Of a stretch of DNA of 60,744 nt, positions 44,263 through 54,059 are shown in pieces (the stretch's first letter is position 1; every line of letters starts with the position of its first letter). A model generated the notes under the pieces. The model was not told where the DNA came from and did no database searches. It worked only from the letters and a program-made list of their open reading frames with translations. The DNA is from Paludibacteraceae bacterium (GTDB lineage Bacteria > Bacteroidota > Bacteroidia > Bacteroidales > Paludibacteraceae): NCBI GenBank assembly GCA_024399545.1, contig JAKSNS010000012.1:1-60744 (forward strand), given 5' to 3'. The position numbers and the translations under genes are program-made.

Positions 44263-46890
44263 ATGGTTAAGGAACTGAAGATATTATGGATTGTTTTATC
44301 GCTCATAGGCTTGGAGTCGGTGGGTGTAGCTGCGGCGCAAGACGAGAAGCCGTCGAGCGAGAGGTTCGATGTCAGCTATTCGGACAACAACGAGTATGTG
44401 TTGGGCGGTATAAAAATAACAGGCGCAGAGAATTACGAGGATTACGTGTTGATAGGTTTTTCGGGGTTGAACATCGGAGAGAAGATAAAACTGCCAGGAA
44501 AGGAGTTGACAAACGTGGTCAAGAAGTTCTGGAAGCAGGGTTATTTCTCGGACGTAAAGATATACGTTGACTCGATAAGGAACGACAGCCTGTGGGTGAA
44601 TATTTCGTTGACGCCACTGCCAAGGGTGACAGCGATAAACTTCTACGGACTGAAAAAGGGTCAGATCGAGGACTTGGCGCCAACCCTCGAAATACAAAAA
44701 AACAAGCAACTGAACGCCGATGCCATAGACAGGTCCAAGATAGCGATAAGCAAATATATGGCGGACAAGGGTTACGCAAACGCCAAAATAGTCGTCTATC
44801 AGAAATACAACCCCGACGACAACAGCAACGTGATGATAGACATAAGCGTGGACAAGGGAACGAAAGTGAAGGTCAACGACATCATCGTCACCGGCAACCA
44901 CGCCCTCAGCATGGCGAAGATAGACAAGGCGATGAAAAAGACCAACAGGAGGGGAAAGATACAGAACCTGTTCAGGTCGAAGAAGTTCATCCCGAAAGAG
45001 TACGAGAACGACAAAAAGCTGTTGTTGGAGCGATATAACGAATTGGGCTACAGGGACGCAAGGATAGTGGGCGACACGGTGGTGAAAAGGGACGACGGAA
45101 GGGTTGACGTTTTCCTTGACGTGTATGAGGGGAAAAGGTACTTCTTCGGCGATATTGTTTGGGTGGGAAACACGGTTTACAACTCGGACTACCTGAACGG
45201 TATCCTGAATGTGAAGAGGGGTGGCGTTTATAACCGTAAGGCGATGAACAAAAGGCTGTTCGAGGACGAGGACGCAGTCAGCGCACTGTACAAGGACAAC
45301 GGCTACCTGTTCATGCAACTGGACCCAGTGGAGACGAGCATCGAGGGGGACTCGATAAACATAGAGATGAGAATCTACGAGGGGAGGCAGGCGACGATCA
45401 ATAAGATTACGATAAACGGCAACGACCGTCTGTACGAGCATGTGATCCGCAGGGAGATGAGGGTGAAGCCGGGCGCGCTGTACAGCCAAAGCGACCTGGT
45501 GAGGACAATGCGCGAACTGGCGCAGCTGGGACAGTTTGACGAGGAGAAGATCTACAGCGGCGTGGACCTGAAGCCGGACGTGGAGACCGGCACGGTGGAT
45601 ATCGACTTCAACCTGGAGAGCAAGCAGAGCGATCAGGTGGAGTTTTCGGCAGGCGTGGGACAGTCGGGACTGGTGCTGACAGTCGGGCTGAAGTTCACGA
45701 ATTTCGCCATCCAAAACATCTTCAAACCAAAGACGTACAGGATAGTGCCGCAGGGCGAGGGGCAGACGTTAAGCCTGAGGGTGCAGCTGAATGGCATATA
45801 TTACCAGAATTACAGCATGTCGCTCTATATCCCATGGATTGGGGGTAGGAGACCAAACTCGTTGACCCTGAGTTTGTATTACGCAGTGCAGACAGGCCTC
45901 AGCAACCGTGCGTACACCAATTATTCGAATATGAGCAACTATTACCAGTATTATTACGGGTATAGCGACAATACATACGGCTACAGCAGCAACAGTTGGG
46001 GGACGGAGTATGACAAAAACGTTTATATGAGGACGTTGGGCGTGTCGGCAGGTTTCGGCACAAGGCTTAAGTGGCCTGACGACTTCTTCCAGTTCTTCGT
46101 CGAACTGTCCTACCAAAGGCACCACCTGAACAACTGGTTCAAGTATTATTACGGCTTCGAGACGGGAACGACCAACGACCTGGCTTTGGGGTTGACCCTG
46201 ACACGAAACTCGATTAGCAATCCAATATATACCCGTAAGGGATCGAACATAACACTGTCAGTCCAAGCGACCCTGCCCTACTCTTTGTTCCCATCGAACA
46301 GCGGGAAGGATTACGCAAACATGGACCTGGCGGCTAAAAACAACTGGGTCGAGTACCATAAATGGAAGCTGAAGGCTCAGTTCTTCACCCCGTTGTCGCA
46401 TAACGAGAAACTGGTGCTGATGACCAAGGTGGAATACGGGTTCCTGGGGTATTACAACCAGGATAAGCGGTCCTCGTTCGGGAAGTTCCTGGTGGGAGGC
46501 GACGGCACATCGGGTTACACTACACCAGGTTCGGAGTTGGTGGCTTTGCGCGGTTACGACTCGGGAACACTGACACCTTACTCAGGCGAAGGGTATTATG
46601 GCTATAACGGCAACCTGTACACGAAACTGAGCGTGGAGCTGAGGTACCCGTTGCTGCTGAAGCCGTCGTCAACAATATGGATGCTTGGCTTCTTTGACGC
46701 AGGTAACTGTTGGGTGGAGTTTAAGGATTTCAACCCGTTCGAGCTGAAGAGGTCGGCAGGCGTGGGCGTAAGGGTGTTCCTGCCAATGTTCGGCCTTTTG
46801 GGCGTTGATTGGGGATGGGGTTTCGATAAGGACCAGACAGGTACCATGGGTGGAAGCCACTTCCACTTTATCCTCGGACAAGAGTTTTAA
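44263..46890 (+). CDS. bamA: outer-membrane protein assembly factor BamA
   Basis: The 875-residue protein has a signal peptide (MVKELKILWIVLSLIGL; the ATG at 44263 is chosen for it, an in-frame ATG at 44230 adds 11 residues). POTRA repeats cover about residues 45-450 (ITINGNDRLYEHVIRREMRVKPG, VTAINFYGLKKGQIEDL). A 16-strand Omp85 barrel follows, with the VALRGYDSGTLTPYSGEG lid motif and a C-terminal GGSHFHFILGQEF ending in Phe. It folds beta-barrel proteins into the outer membrane. Two Skp-type chaperone genes follow. Confidence 0.95.
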   Translation: MVKELKILWIVLSLIGLESVGVAAAQDEKPSSERFDVSYSDNNEYVLGGIKITGAENYEDYVLIGFSGLNIGEKIKLPGKELTNVVKKFWKQGYFSDVKIYVDSIRNDSLWVNISLTPLPRVTAINFYGLKKGQIEDLAPTLEIQKNKQLNADAIDRSKIAISKYMADKGYANAKIVVYQKYNPDDNSNVMIDISVDKGTKVKVNDIIVTGNHALSMAKIDKAMKKTNRRGKIQNLFRSKKFIPKEYENDKKLLLERYNELGYRDARIVGDTVVKRDDGRVDVFLDVYEGKRYFFGDIVWVGNTVYNSDYLNGILNVKRGGVYNRKAMNKRLFEDEDAVSALYKDNGYLFMQLDPVETSIEGDSINIEMRIYEGRQATINKITINGNDRLYEHVIRREMRVKPGALYSQSDLVRTMRELAQLGQFDEEKIYSGVDLKPDVETGTVDIDFNLESKQSDQVEFSAGVGQSGLVLTVGLKFTNFAIQNIFKPKTYRIVPQGEGQTLSLRVQLNGIYYQNYSMSLYIPWIGGRRPNSLTLSLYYAVQTGLSNRAYTNYSNMSNYYQYYYGYSDNTYGYSSNSWGTEYDKNVYMRTLGVSAGFGTRLKWPDDFFQFFVELSYQRHHLNNWFKYYYGFETGTTNDLALGLTLTRNSISNPIYTRKGSNITLSVQATLPYSLFPSNSGKDYANMDLAAKNNWVEYHKWKLKAQFFTPLSHNEKLVLMTKVEYGFLGYYNQDKRSSFGKFLVGGDGTSGYTTPGSELVALRGYDSGTLTPYSGEGYYGYNGNLYTKLSVELRYPLLLKPSSTIWMLGFFDAGNCWVEFKDFNPFELKRSAGVGVRVFLPMFGLLGVDWGWGFDKDQTGTMGGSHFHFILGQEF

Positions 46891-46942
46891 AATAAACTTC
46901 AAAAACACTCAAAATGAATTTATAGAACACACCTAAAGAATT

Positions 46943-47455
46943 ATGAGAAGAGCAGTTATCAGTTTGTTTGTTTTGTCGCTGTGCGTAATGGCACACGGAC
47001 AGAAGTATGCAGTGGTTGATATGGAATATGTGCTGAAGCAAATCCCCGCTTACGAGACAGCCAATGACCAGTTGGCCCAGATATCGAAAAAATGGCAGAG
47101 GGAGATTGAGGCCATTGAGGCGGAAGCGAAGACGATGGAGAGGAATTACCAGACGGAGATGGTGTTCCTGTCGGACGACATGAAGAGACAGAGGGCAGCC
47201 GCGATAGTGGCTAAGGAGAAGGAGGCGACCGACCTTAAGAAACACTATTTCGGCGCAGGCGGTGAGTTGGACAAGAAAAGGGAGGCGCTGATTAAGCCTA
47301 TCCAGGACGAGATCTACAACGCACTGAAGGAGTTGTGCGAACAACACAAGTGCCAAATGATTTTGGATAAGTCGTCAGCACCACACATCGTTTATATGGC
47401 CCCAAAACTGGATGTGAGCGACGAGTTGCTGATGAAGTTGGGGGTTAGCCATTAA
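46943..47455 (+). CDS. periplasmic chaperone Skp/OmpH (first copy)
   Basis: The 170-residue protein has a signal peptide (MRRAVISLFVLSLCVMAHG), then YAVVDMEYVLKQIPAYETAN and a long charged coiled coil, typical of OmpH/Skp. It would hold unfolded outer-membrane proteins on the way to BamA. It lies 52 bp after bamA and 25 bp before its paralogue. Confidence 0.92.
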   Translation: MRRAVISLFVLSLCVMAHGQKYAVVDMEYVLKQIPAYETANDQLAQISKKWQREIEAIEAEAKTMERNYQTEMVFLSDDMKRQRAAAIVAKEKEATDLKKHYFGAGGELDKKREALIKPIQDEIYNALKELCEQHKCQMILDKSSAPHIVYMAPKLDVSDELLMKLGVSH

Positions 47456-47480
47456 CCGAAAAACAATTAATCAATACAAT

Positions 47481-47987
47481 ATGAAGAAAATGTTTTTTAT
47501 GGCCGTTTTGGCCTTGTTGCCGTTTTTGGCAAACGCCGAGGAGGCAAAGTTCGGGTACATTAACAGTTACGAAGTGATGATGGCCATGCCAGAGGTTTCG
47601 AAAATCGAGGAGTATATGGCCGACTATAACAAGAAGAACCAGGAGTACCTCCAGACAATGTACACGGAGCTGCAGGCCAAGGCAGCCAAGTATGAAGAGG
47701 AGAAGGCAACGCTGAGCGAGGCAATGCGCAAGGTGAGGGAGGAGGAGGTCCAAACAATGTATGAGCGTTTCCAGAACGCCCAGTCAAGTTTCCAGGATGA
47801 CGCACAGAAGGAGCAGACTTCGAAGCTGGAGCCCGTGCGCCAGAAGTTGCAGGACGCTATCAACGCCGTCGGCAAGCGTATGGGGCTTATGTTCGTTTTC
47901 GACAAGGCTGCCGGCGCAGTGCTTTACCAAAGCGATAAGGCGATTGACATTACCGCAGCGGTCAAGAAGGAACTGGGGATGATTTGA
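47481..47987 (+). CDS. periplasmic chaperone Skp/OmpH (second copy)
   Basis: The 168-residue protein has a signal peptide (MKKMFFMAVLALLPFLANA), then FGYINSYEVMMAMPEVSKIEEY, a coiled coil and the C-terminal GLMFVFDKAAGAVLYQS segment. It is more canonical than the first copy. The tandem skp pair after bamA is a common Bacteroidetes arrangement. Confidence 0.93.
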   Translation: MKKMFFMAVLALLPFLANAEEAKFGYINSYEVMMAMPEVSKIEEYMADYNKKNQEYLQTMYTELQAKAAKYEEEKATLSEAMRKVREEEVQTMYERFQNAQSSFQDDAQKEQTSKLEPVRQKLQDAINAVGKRMGLMFVFDKAAGAVLYQSDKAIDITAAVKKELGMI

Positions 47988-47989
47988 TA

Positions 47990-48024
47990 TGGCTAATGGC
48001 TAAAAAAAAGCTAAAGGCAAAAAA
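47990..48024. repeat. GCTAATGGC intergenic repeat (copy 3, short)
   Basis: GGCTAATGGCTAAAAAAAAG followed by CTAAAGGC between the second skp and murI; it lacks the central GGAAGCGCAGCC block. Confidence 0.6.
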
Positions 48025-48032
48025 GTACGAGA

Positions 48033-48848
48033 ATGCGGATAGGGGTTTTCGATTCGGGTTATGGGGGGTTGACAATCCTGAAGGCCCTCCATAGCGAGTT
48101 GCCTGATTACGATTTCGTGTATTTGGGCGATAATGCCCGTGCGCCATACGGTACAAGGTCGTTCGACGTGGTGTATGAATATACGCTTGAGGCGGTGAAG
48201 TGCCTGATGGAACGCGGGTGCGACCTTGTGGTGCTGGCTTGCAATACGGCATCGGCCAAGGCGTTGAGGAGCATCCAACAGAATGACCTACCGCAGTTGG
48301 GCAGCGAGAAGAGGGTGCTGGGCGTGGTCCGTCCCACGGTCGAGGTAATCGGCCAGTACACCAAGAGCCGCAAGGTGGGGATACTGGCTACGGAGGGGAC
48401 TGTGGCAAGCCGCTCGTACAGCATAGAGATAGGGAAGCTGGCTCCAGACGTGGAGGTTTATGAACAGGCCTGCCCAATGTGGGTCCCACTGATAGAGAAT
48501 AACGAGCGGGACAATGAGGGGGCGGATTATTTCATAAGGAAATATACGTCGGAGCTTATGTCGCGCTGCGCGGATATCGACACCGTCGTTTTGGGCTGTA
48601 CGCATTACCCTATCATCAAGAGAAGGATAGAGGAGTGCCTGCCACCTACGGTGCGTGTGGTGGAGCAAGGCGGGATAGTAGCCCGTAGCCTGAAGGATTA
48701 CCTGAGACGGCATGGCGAAATGGACGCACGTTGCGCCCGTAACGGCCAGATGGAGTTCCTGACGACAGAGAGCGAGGAGAAGTTCCGCAAGGCGGCGGCG
48801 GATTTCGTCGGGATTGAGATAAAACAAATCAAGGCCATTAGCCTTTAG
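48033..48848 (+). CDS. murI: glutamate racemase
   Basis: The 271-residue enzyme has FDSGYGGLTILKAL, the first catalytic Cys in VVLACNTASA and the second in VVLGCTHYPII. It makes D-glutamate for peptidoglycan. The last codons (KAISL) are encoded by the start of an intergenic repeat, so its C-terminus has been reshaped by that repeat. Confidence 0.95.
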   Translation: MRIGVFDSGYGGLTILKALHSELPDYDFVYLGDNARAPYGTRSFDVVYEYTLEAVKCLMERGCDLVVLACNTASAKALRSIQQNDLPQLGSEKRVLGVVRPTVEVIGQYTKSRKVGILATEGTVASRSYSIEIGKLAPDVEVYEQACPMWVPLIENNERDNEGADYFIRKYTSELMSRCADIDTVVLGCTHYPIIKRRIEECLPPTVRVVEQGGIVARSLKDYLRRHGEMDARCARNGQMEFLTTESEEKFRKAAADFVGIEIKQIKAISL

Positions 48849-48890
48849 CCATTGGCTTTTGGCTGCGCTTCCAAAAAGCTAACGGCAAAA
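48833..48890. repeat. GCTAATGGC intergenic palindrome (copy 4)
   Basis: GGCCATTAGCCTTTAGCC...GGCTGCGCTTCC AAAAAGCTAACGGC; here the central block is inverted compared with copies 1 and 2. It overlaps the murI stop. Confidence 0.75.
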
Positions 48891-48900
48891 AAGTAAATAT

Positions 48901-49989
48901 ATGACATATAGTTTCGACAAGATTTTCCATTGGATCGTGATTGCCGCCATATTGGTTGGCTCGTATCTGCTGTTGCACTCGTTGCGTGCGGTGCTGTTAC
49001 CTTTCCTGGTGGCATGGCTGTTGGCTTACCTGCTGAACCCTTTGGTGGTGTGGCTGAAGGTGAGGATGAAGCTGAAGTACCGCCTCCTGCCGGTGATATT
49101 GGTGTTCATGATGATGTTGGTGGCGTTTGGGGGTCTGGTGGTGTTGCTGATACCTACGATACTGGATGAGATCGAGCGGGGGCGTGAGCTTTTCATGCGT
49201 TTCTGGATGAAGGAGGAGACACAAACCTTCGTGCTGCAAACCCAGGAGTCGATGCAGTCGTATTTCCAGAAGGACAATATAGCGCAGATGCTGAACGCCG
49301 AGACAGTCCAAACGGTAGTGGAGAAGGTGGTACCAAGCATGCTGAGCTTCATAACGCACCTTTGGAAGGTGGTGGCAGCACTGGCTGTCGTGGTGATAAC
49401 GTTCCTGTACCAACTGTTCATAATGCTCGACTATGACAAGATAAACTCTGAGTTCCGCCATGCTGTACCTATCCGATACCGTACATTGGTTTATGGGATA
49501 CTTGACGACATAGAGGAGGGGATGAACAGTTATTTCCGCGGCCAGTCGCTTGTGGCGTTGTTGGTCGGGGTAGGGTTCGCGATAGGGTTCGCGATAATAG
49601 GGCTCCCCTTGGGGATAACCTTAGGACTCTTCATCGGCGTGCTGAACCTCGTGCCATACCTTCAGACCGTGGGACTAATCCCGGTATTCTTCCTTGCGGC
49701 GTTGAAATCGGCGGAATGCGGCACGCCATATTGGGTGGTGGTAGCGGAATGTGCGGCGGTGTTCCTTGTCGTACAGTCAACGCAGGATATGCTCCTTGTG
49801 CCAAAGATTATGGGTAAGGCCATGGGATTGAAGCCGGCAATCATCCTGTTGTCGTTATCAATCTGGGGGTCGTTGTTAGGCTTCATCGGGTTGATCATAG
49901 CACTGCCATTAACGACGTTGATTATCTCATATTATAAAAGATACGTACTGAAAGAGAACAATCTATTAGAAGCGCCTTCGGAGGAATGA
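48901..49989 (+). CDS. AI-2E family transporter (membrane permease)
   Basis: The 362-residue protein has about eight membrane helices and the family features: an early LLHSLRAVLLPFLVAWLLAYLLNP segment, an amphipathic middle (MQSYFQKDNI), FLYQLFIMLDYDK, and the late PKIMGKAMGLKPAIILLSLSIWG motif. Members export AI-2 or move Na+/H+; the substrate here is unknown. It overlaps the following M6 protease by 4 bp (ATGA). Confidence 0.9.
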   Translation: MTYSFDKIFHWIVIAAILVGSYLLLHSLRAVLLPFLVAWLLAYLLNPLVVWLKVRMKLKYRLLPVILVFMMMLVAFGGLVVLLIPTILDEIERGRELFMRFWMKEETQTFVLQTQESMQSYFQKDNIAQMLNAETVQTVVEKVVPSMLSFITHLWKVVAALAVVVITFLYQLFIMLDYDKINSEFRHAVPIRYRTLVYGILDDIEEGMNSYFRGQSLVALLVGVGFAIGFAIIGLPLGITLGLFIGVLNLVPYLQTVGLIPVFFLAALKSAECGTPYWVVVAECAAVFLVVQSTQDMLLVPKIMGKAMGLKPAIILLSLSIWGSLLGFIGLIIALPLTTLIISYYKRYVLKENNLLEAPSEE

Positions 49990-52313
49990 AAAGAATCATT
50001 ATCGCAATAGCCTTGTCGATAGCGGCAGGCTGTGTAAACGCCGTGCCAGCCAACCCAGGCGTGGTGAAAGTAAAGACGGCAGATGGGTCAATAGTCTGTG
50101 CGAGAATAGTTGGTGACGAGTATTGGCATTGCGTAGCCGACCTGTCGGGGAACATACTTGCCGAGAACGGGGATGGATTATATGAGGCTGGCAGCACCAA
50201 CCTAAGGGATATAGACGTGAAAGCCAAGATGATGGAGGGAAGGCGGTCAAGTCCACAGGCAAGGAAGCCGATGGATGCCTCGGCTTTTACGAGGGGGATA
50301 GTAATCCTGGCGGGTTTCAGCGACAAACCTTTCAGGAAGACCAATGCGGCTTTCGACGAGTTGCTGAACGACGACGAGGGGAATTGCAACACCGAGAACG
50401 GCTCGGCGAAACAGTATTTCAAGAACTCGTCCTTCGGGAAGTTCGTCCCACAGTTTGACGTTTACGGGCCATATACGTTGCCAAACACATGCGCATACTA
50501 TGGGAAAAACTACGGCGGTTCAGGCTCGGACCAAAACGCCACGCAAATGATCGTCGATGCGGTGGCCGCATACATAGCGGAGAGGGGTGAGGACGCATTG
50601 CGGCAGTATGATTGCGACGGGGACGGCTACGTGGATAATATATTCGTTTTCTACGCTGGCCATGGAGAGAATGCGGGAGGGGGGGCGAATTGTATATGGC
50701 CACACAGGTCGTTCGTCTATTCTTCGTGGGTGGATGGAAGGACAACATACGGGGGGGTGACGCTTGGCGACTACGCTTGTTCGTGCGAGTTGCAAGGGCC
50801 AAGCGGTTCGACGATGAGCGGTATCGGCCCGTTCTGCCATGAGTTTTCGCATGTGCTTGGGTTGCCTGACTTGTACGATACTTATTATTCGGGGCATAGG
50901 ACTTGTTCGGACTGGGACGTGATGGATGCGGGCAATTACCTGAACAACGAGCATACACCCCCGTCATATTCGTCGTATGAGAGGTTCTATATGGGATGGC
51001 TTACGCCAGAGTTGCTTTCGGTGCCGGACAATGTGACGCTGGAAGGGCTGAACAGCTCGAATACCGCTAAGATCATAACCAGCACCGAAAGCCATAACAT
51101 GAATGGTGAGTACCCTGACCCAGAGGAGTTTTTTATGTTGGAGGTGAGGGACGGTAAGGGGTGGGACAAGTACCTGCCAGGGCACGGTATGTTGATTACC
51201 AAGGTCAATTACGATTATGAGAAGTGGGTGTATAATACCGTTAACAATTACGCGAACGATTTGGGGGTTGATATCATCGAGGCGGGTGGCGTGAAGGGTT
51301 ATAACGCTACGTCGAGCGACGTGTTCCCGGGAACGGATGACGTTACCCAATATACACCCTACAGCGGTCAGGCGATTACGGAGATAGGTTATAACCGCGA
51401 TTTCGTGTGTTTCAAGTATAAGGGGGGCAGGAACGTGTTTAAGGTGGAGTTTGACGGTATGGGGTATGGGACGCCAAGCGTGGTGGAGACGGCGGAGACG
51501 GCGGAGGATGGCGGCGTGGAGCTGACGGCGGTTGGGGACGTTAGGAATGGTTACGTTTTTGTGGGGTGGAGCGAGTCGTCGAGCGCGGAGGAGGCGGACG
51601 CGGGAGTGGCAGGCGAAAGGTATTACCCGGAGAGGGACATCCGCCTCTTTGCGGTATATAGCAATAACGGGGTGATAGTACCAACGGAGAGGGATTGCGA
51701 GACGGAGAGTTTCGACAATTGCACGGGGCAATACCGGATAGATGAGAGGATGGACAGATATACGGATATGGCAGGATGGTATGGAGAGGCGGTTAAGTGT
51801 AACAACGGTTCGGTGAAGATGGGTTCGAACGACGAGAGAGGCGTTTTGGTGTCGCCACGCCTGCATTTGTCGGGGGATATGACATTGGAGGTGACATGCA
51901 AGGCACTTATGAATACAACCCTCATAGTGACGGCAGAAAACGGCAAGGCGGACAGTGCAGCCATTGGTATGGATTTCGAGACTGTCACGCTTACTTTAGA
52001 CGCTGTCCCTATAGATTCGAGACTGAGATTCATAAGTGACGCTAACATCTTCTTTGTGGATAACGTGGAGTTTTGCGGTGCAAAGAAATCACCTGTCGGG
52101 GAAGTTGAAGACGAACAGTATATCCTGGTTAGGGAGAAAGACGGCATTATGGTTGGCGGGTTAAAGGGAGGCGAGGCCGTGACGGTTTTCGATATGCTCG
52201 GCAGGATGGTCGGCGAAGGGACGGCCGAAGGAGGCAAGATGACGTTCAAGGTAGGCAAAGGACTGTTTATCGTAAGGATTATAGATAGGGGAAAGACAAC
52301 TGTTATCAAGTGA
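49986..52313 (+). CDS. M6-family metalloprotease with C-terminal T9SS-like domain (1)
   Basis: The 775-residue protein has a signal peptide (MKRIIIAIALSIAAGCVNA), a short prodomain (ANPGVVKVKTADGSIVCARI), then an M6 domain with DYDGDGYVDNIFVFYAGHGE-like calcium segment (DCDGDGYVDNIFVFYAG), the zinc site CHEFSHVLGLPDLYDT and the WDVMDAGNY Met-turn. InlB-like strands and a jellyroll follow, and the protein ends with a sorting-like VTVFDMLGRMVGEG..GLFIVRI. It is probably secreted by the T9SS and degrades proteins outside the cell. A paralogue follows. Confidence 0.9.
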   Translation: MKRIIIAIALSIAAGCVNAVPANPGVVKVKTADGSIVCARIVGDEYWHCVADLSGNILAENGDGLYEAGSTNLRDIDVKAKMMEGRRSSPQARKPMDASAFTRGIVILAGFSDKPFRKTNAAFDELLNDDEGNCNTENGSAKQYFKNSSFGKFVPQFDVYGPYTLPNTCAYYGKNYGGSGSDQNATQMIVDAVAAYIAERGEDALRQYDCDGDGYVDNIFVFYAGHGENAGGGANCIWPHRSFVYSSWVDGRTTYGGVTLGDYACSCELQGPSGSTMSGIGPFCHEFSHVLGLPDLYDTYYSGHRTCSDWDVMDAGNYLNNEHTPPSYSSYERFYMGWLTPELLSVPDNVTLEGLNSSNTAKIITSTESHNMNGEYPDPEEFFMLEVRDGKGWDKYLPGHGMLITKVNYDYEKWVYNTVNNYANDLGVDIIEAGGVKGYNATSSDVFPGTDDVTQYTPYSGQAITEIGYNRDFVCFKYKGGRNVFKVEFDGMGYGTPSVVETAETAEDGGVELTAVGDVRNGYVFVGWSESSSAEEADAGVAGERYYPERDIRLFAVYSNNGVIVPTERDCETESFDNCTGQYRIDERMDRYTDMAGWYGEAVKCNNGSVKMGSNDERGVLVSPRLHLSGDMTLEVTCKALMNTTLIVTAENGKADSAAIGMDFETVTLTLDAVPIDSRLRFISDANIFFVDNVEFCGAKKSPVGEVEDEQYILVREKDGIMVGGLKGGEAVTVFDMLGRMVGEGTAEGGKMTFKVGKGLFIVRIIDRGKTTVIK

Positions 52314-52338
52314 TAAGCCATTAACTAACGGCTAAAAA
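52313..52338. repeat. GCTAATGGC-type remnant (copy 5, short)
   Basis: AAGCCATTAACTAACGGCTAAA in the 33-bp gap between the two M6 protease genes. Confidence 0.45.
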
Positions 52339-52346
52339 ATATAATT

Positions 52347-54056
52347 ATGAAGAAGACATTTATCTGTTTATTTATGCTGATGCTGGCTGGTGCGGCCAAT
52401 GCGATTCCGGCAAAGCCGGGAAAGGTGAGGCTTGCGACAAAAGATGGTTCAACTGTTGAGGTTTCGCTCATTGGTGACGAGTTCCACCATAACTTTGTAA
52501 CAGCCGAAGGCTATATGGTAAAACAGGTCGAAGGTCGTGATTACTATGTTATCACTGACCGACGTTTTGATGCCGTTGAGGCTGACAGCCAGCGTATGGC
52601 AATGAAATCAAAAAAGGCAAGGCCTGTGAACGCCCCAAAAAGCACGGCGGGCACGGGGGCTTTCACCAAAGGGTTGGTTATATTGGCAGGGTTCAGTGAT
52701 TATGCTTTTACGGAAACAAACGCCGGCTTCAACGACCTGCTAAACCAAGAGGGGTACAACTACAACAAAGCGACTGGTAGCGTTAAGGACTACTTCAAAT
52801 CAACATCGTACGGGCAGTACAACCCTACTTTCGACGTGTATGGGCCATACACGCTACCTGAAACCATGGGTTATTATGGGAGCAACGATTGGGGGGGTAG
52901 CGATGCCCATGCCGACCAAATGGTTGTTGACGCGGTGGCTGCGCTCGTAGCGGAGCAGGGTGAGGAGGTGCTGGCGCGATATGACTGTGACAATGACGGT
53001 TATGTTGATAATGTTTTTGTTTATTATGCAGGTTACGCTGAGAGTTCCGGTGCGCCAAGCCATACGATTTGGCCACACCGCTGGATTATATCAAGCTATT
53101 TTGTAACCGGGCGGACTACTTACGGGGGGAAGACGATTTATGATTACGCTTGTTCGAGCGAGTTTGACGGTACAAGTGGGCAGAAACGTACGGGTATCGG
53201 TGCTTTCTGCCATGAGTTCTCGCATGTGCTTGGGTTGCCAGACCTTTATGTGACAAGTGATTCGTATTACAATACGCCAGCAACCCCCGAGGATTGGGAT
53301 ATTATGGACGGAGGTTGTTATAACAACAACGAGAACACACCACCGGCATATTCATCAGAGGAGCGTTTTTATGTTGGTTGGCTGACACCTACGATTATCA
53401 ACGAGGCAGGCAGTTATACGCTTGCGGACCTGAACGACGAGGCAACCGCATACCTGATTTCATCTACGGGGACGCATAACCTGCAAGGGCAGAACCCGAA
53501 TCCACAGAAATACTACTTGTTCGAGAACCGCCAGAAGAAGGGTTGGGACAAATATGTCCCGGGACATGGTATGTTGGTTTGGCAGATCCAGTATAATCGG
53601 ATGAAATGGGAAGCCAATACCGTCAACAACTCAGCAAGCAGTATGGGGTGTACGATAGTGTCGGCAAAAGACCCGGACAACTTCGTGAACCGTAGCGCAA
53701 GTGCCGGCGACCCATTCCCAGGGTCAAGGTATGTTACAAGTTACGCTCCGTACAGTAATTACCAGTTGAGCGATATTACGGAGACTGGAAGCCAGATTTC
53801 GTTTAACGTGGCGACACCTTCCAGTATAGGGGATGCCGGGATGGCCGAAGGTATCGTTATGTTCTCGGTTGATGGGGAGAACTATACCGTGGATAATATG
53901 CCTGAAGGGGCATCGCTTCGTTGTTATGACGCAATCGGTAGGATGTTGTGGAGTGCTGAGGGTGTTGGCACGACTTATACGTTCAGCAATCGAAGGGGTA
54001 TGTTCGTGCTTCAGGTCGTTGCGAACGGAAAGGTTTGCGTTTTGAAAGGATTATAA
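52347..54056 (+). CDS. M6-family metalloprotease (2)
   Basis: The 569-residue paralogue of the preceding protease has a signal peptide (MKKTFICLFMLMLAGAANA), the prodomain PAKPGKVRLATKDGSTVEVSLIGDEFHHNF, an M6 domain with DCDNDGYVDNVFVYYAGYAE, the zinc site CHEFSHVLGLPDLYVT and WDIMDGGCY, and a sorting-like C-terminus (LRCYDAIGRMLWSAEGV, GMFVLQVVANGKVCVL). It lacks the extra jellyroll of the first copy. The pair arose by tandem duplication. Confidence 0.92.
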   Translation: MKKTFICLFMLMLAGAANAIPAKPGKVRLATKDGSTVEVSLIGDEFHHNFVTAEGYMVKQVEGRDYYVITDRRFDAVEADSQRMAMKSKKARPVNAPKSTAGTGAFTKGLVILAGFSDYAFTETNAGFNDLLNQEGYNYNKATGSVKDYFKSTSYGQYNPTFDVYGPYTLPETMGYYGSNDWGGSDAHADQMVVDAVAALVAEQGEEVLARYDCDNDGYVDNVFVYYAGYAESSGAPSHTIWPHRWIISSYFVTGRTTYGGKTIYDYACSSEFDGTSGQKRTGIGAFCHEFSHVLGLPDLYVTSDSYYNTPATPEDWDIMDGGCYNNNENTPPAYSSEERFYVGWLTPTIINEAGSYTLADLNDEATAYLISSTGTHNLQGQNPNPQKYYLFENRQKKGWDKYVPGHGMLVWQIQYNRMKWEANTVNNSASSMGCTIVSAKDPDNFVNRSASAGDPFPGSRYVTSYAPYSNYQLSDITETGSQISFNVATPSSIGDAGMAEGIVMFSVDGENYTVDNMPEGASLRCYDAIGRMLWSAEGVGTTYTFSNRRGMFVLQVVANGKVCVLKGL

Positions 54057-54059
54057 TAT

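Noticed and set aside
44296-45714. 472-residue open frame antisense to bamA
   Set aside because: It is the shadow of the bamA frame. Its His/Val/Leu-rich composition has no domain features, and BamA is unmistakable on the other strand.
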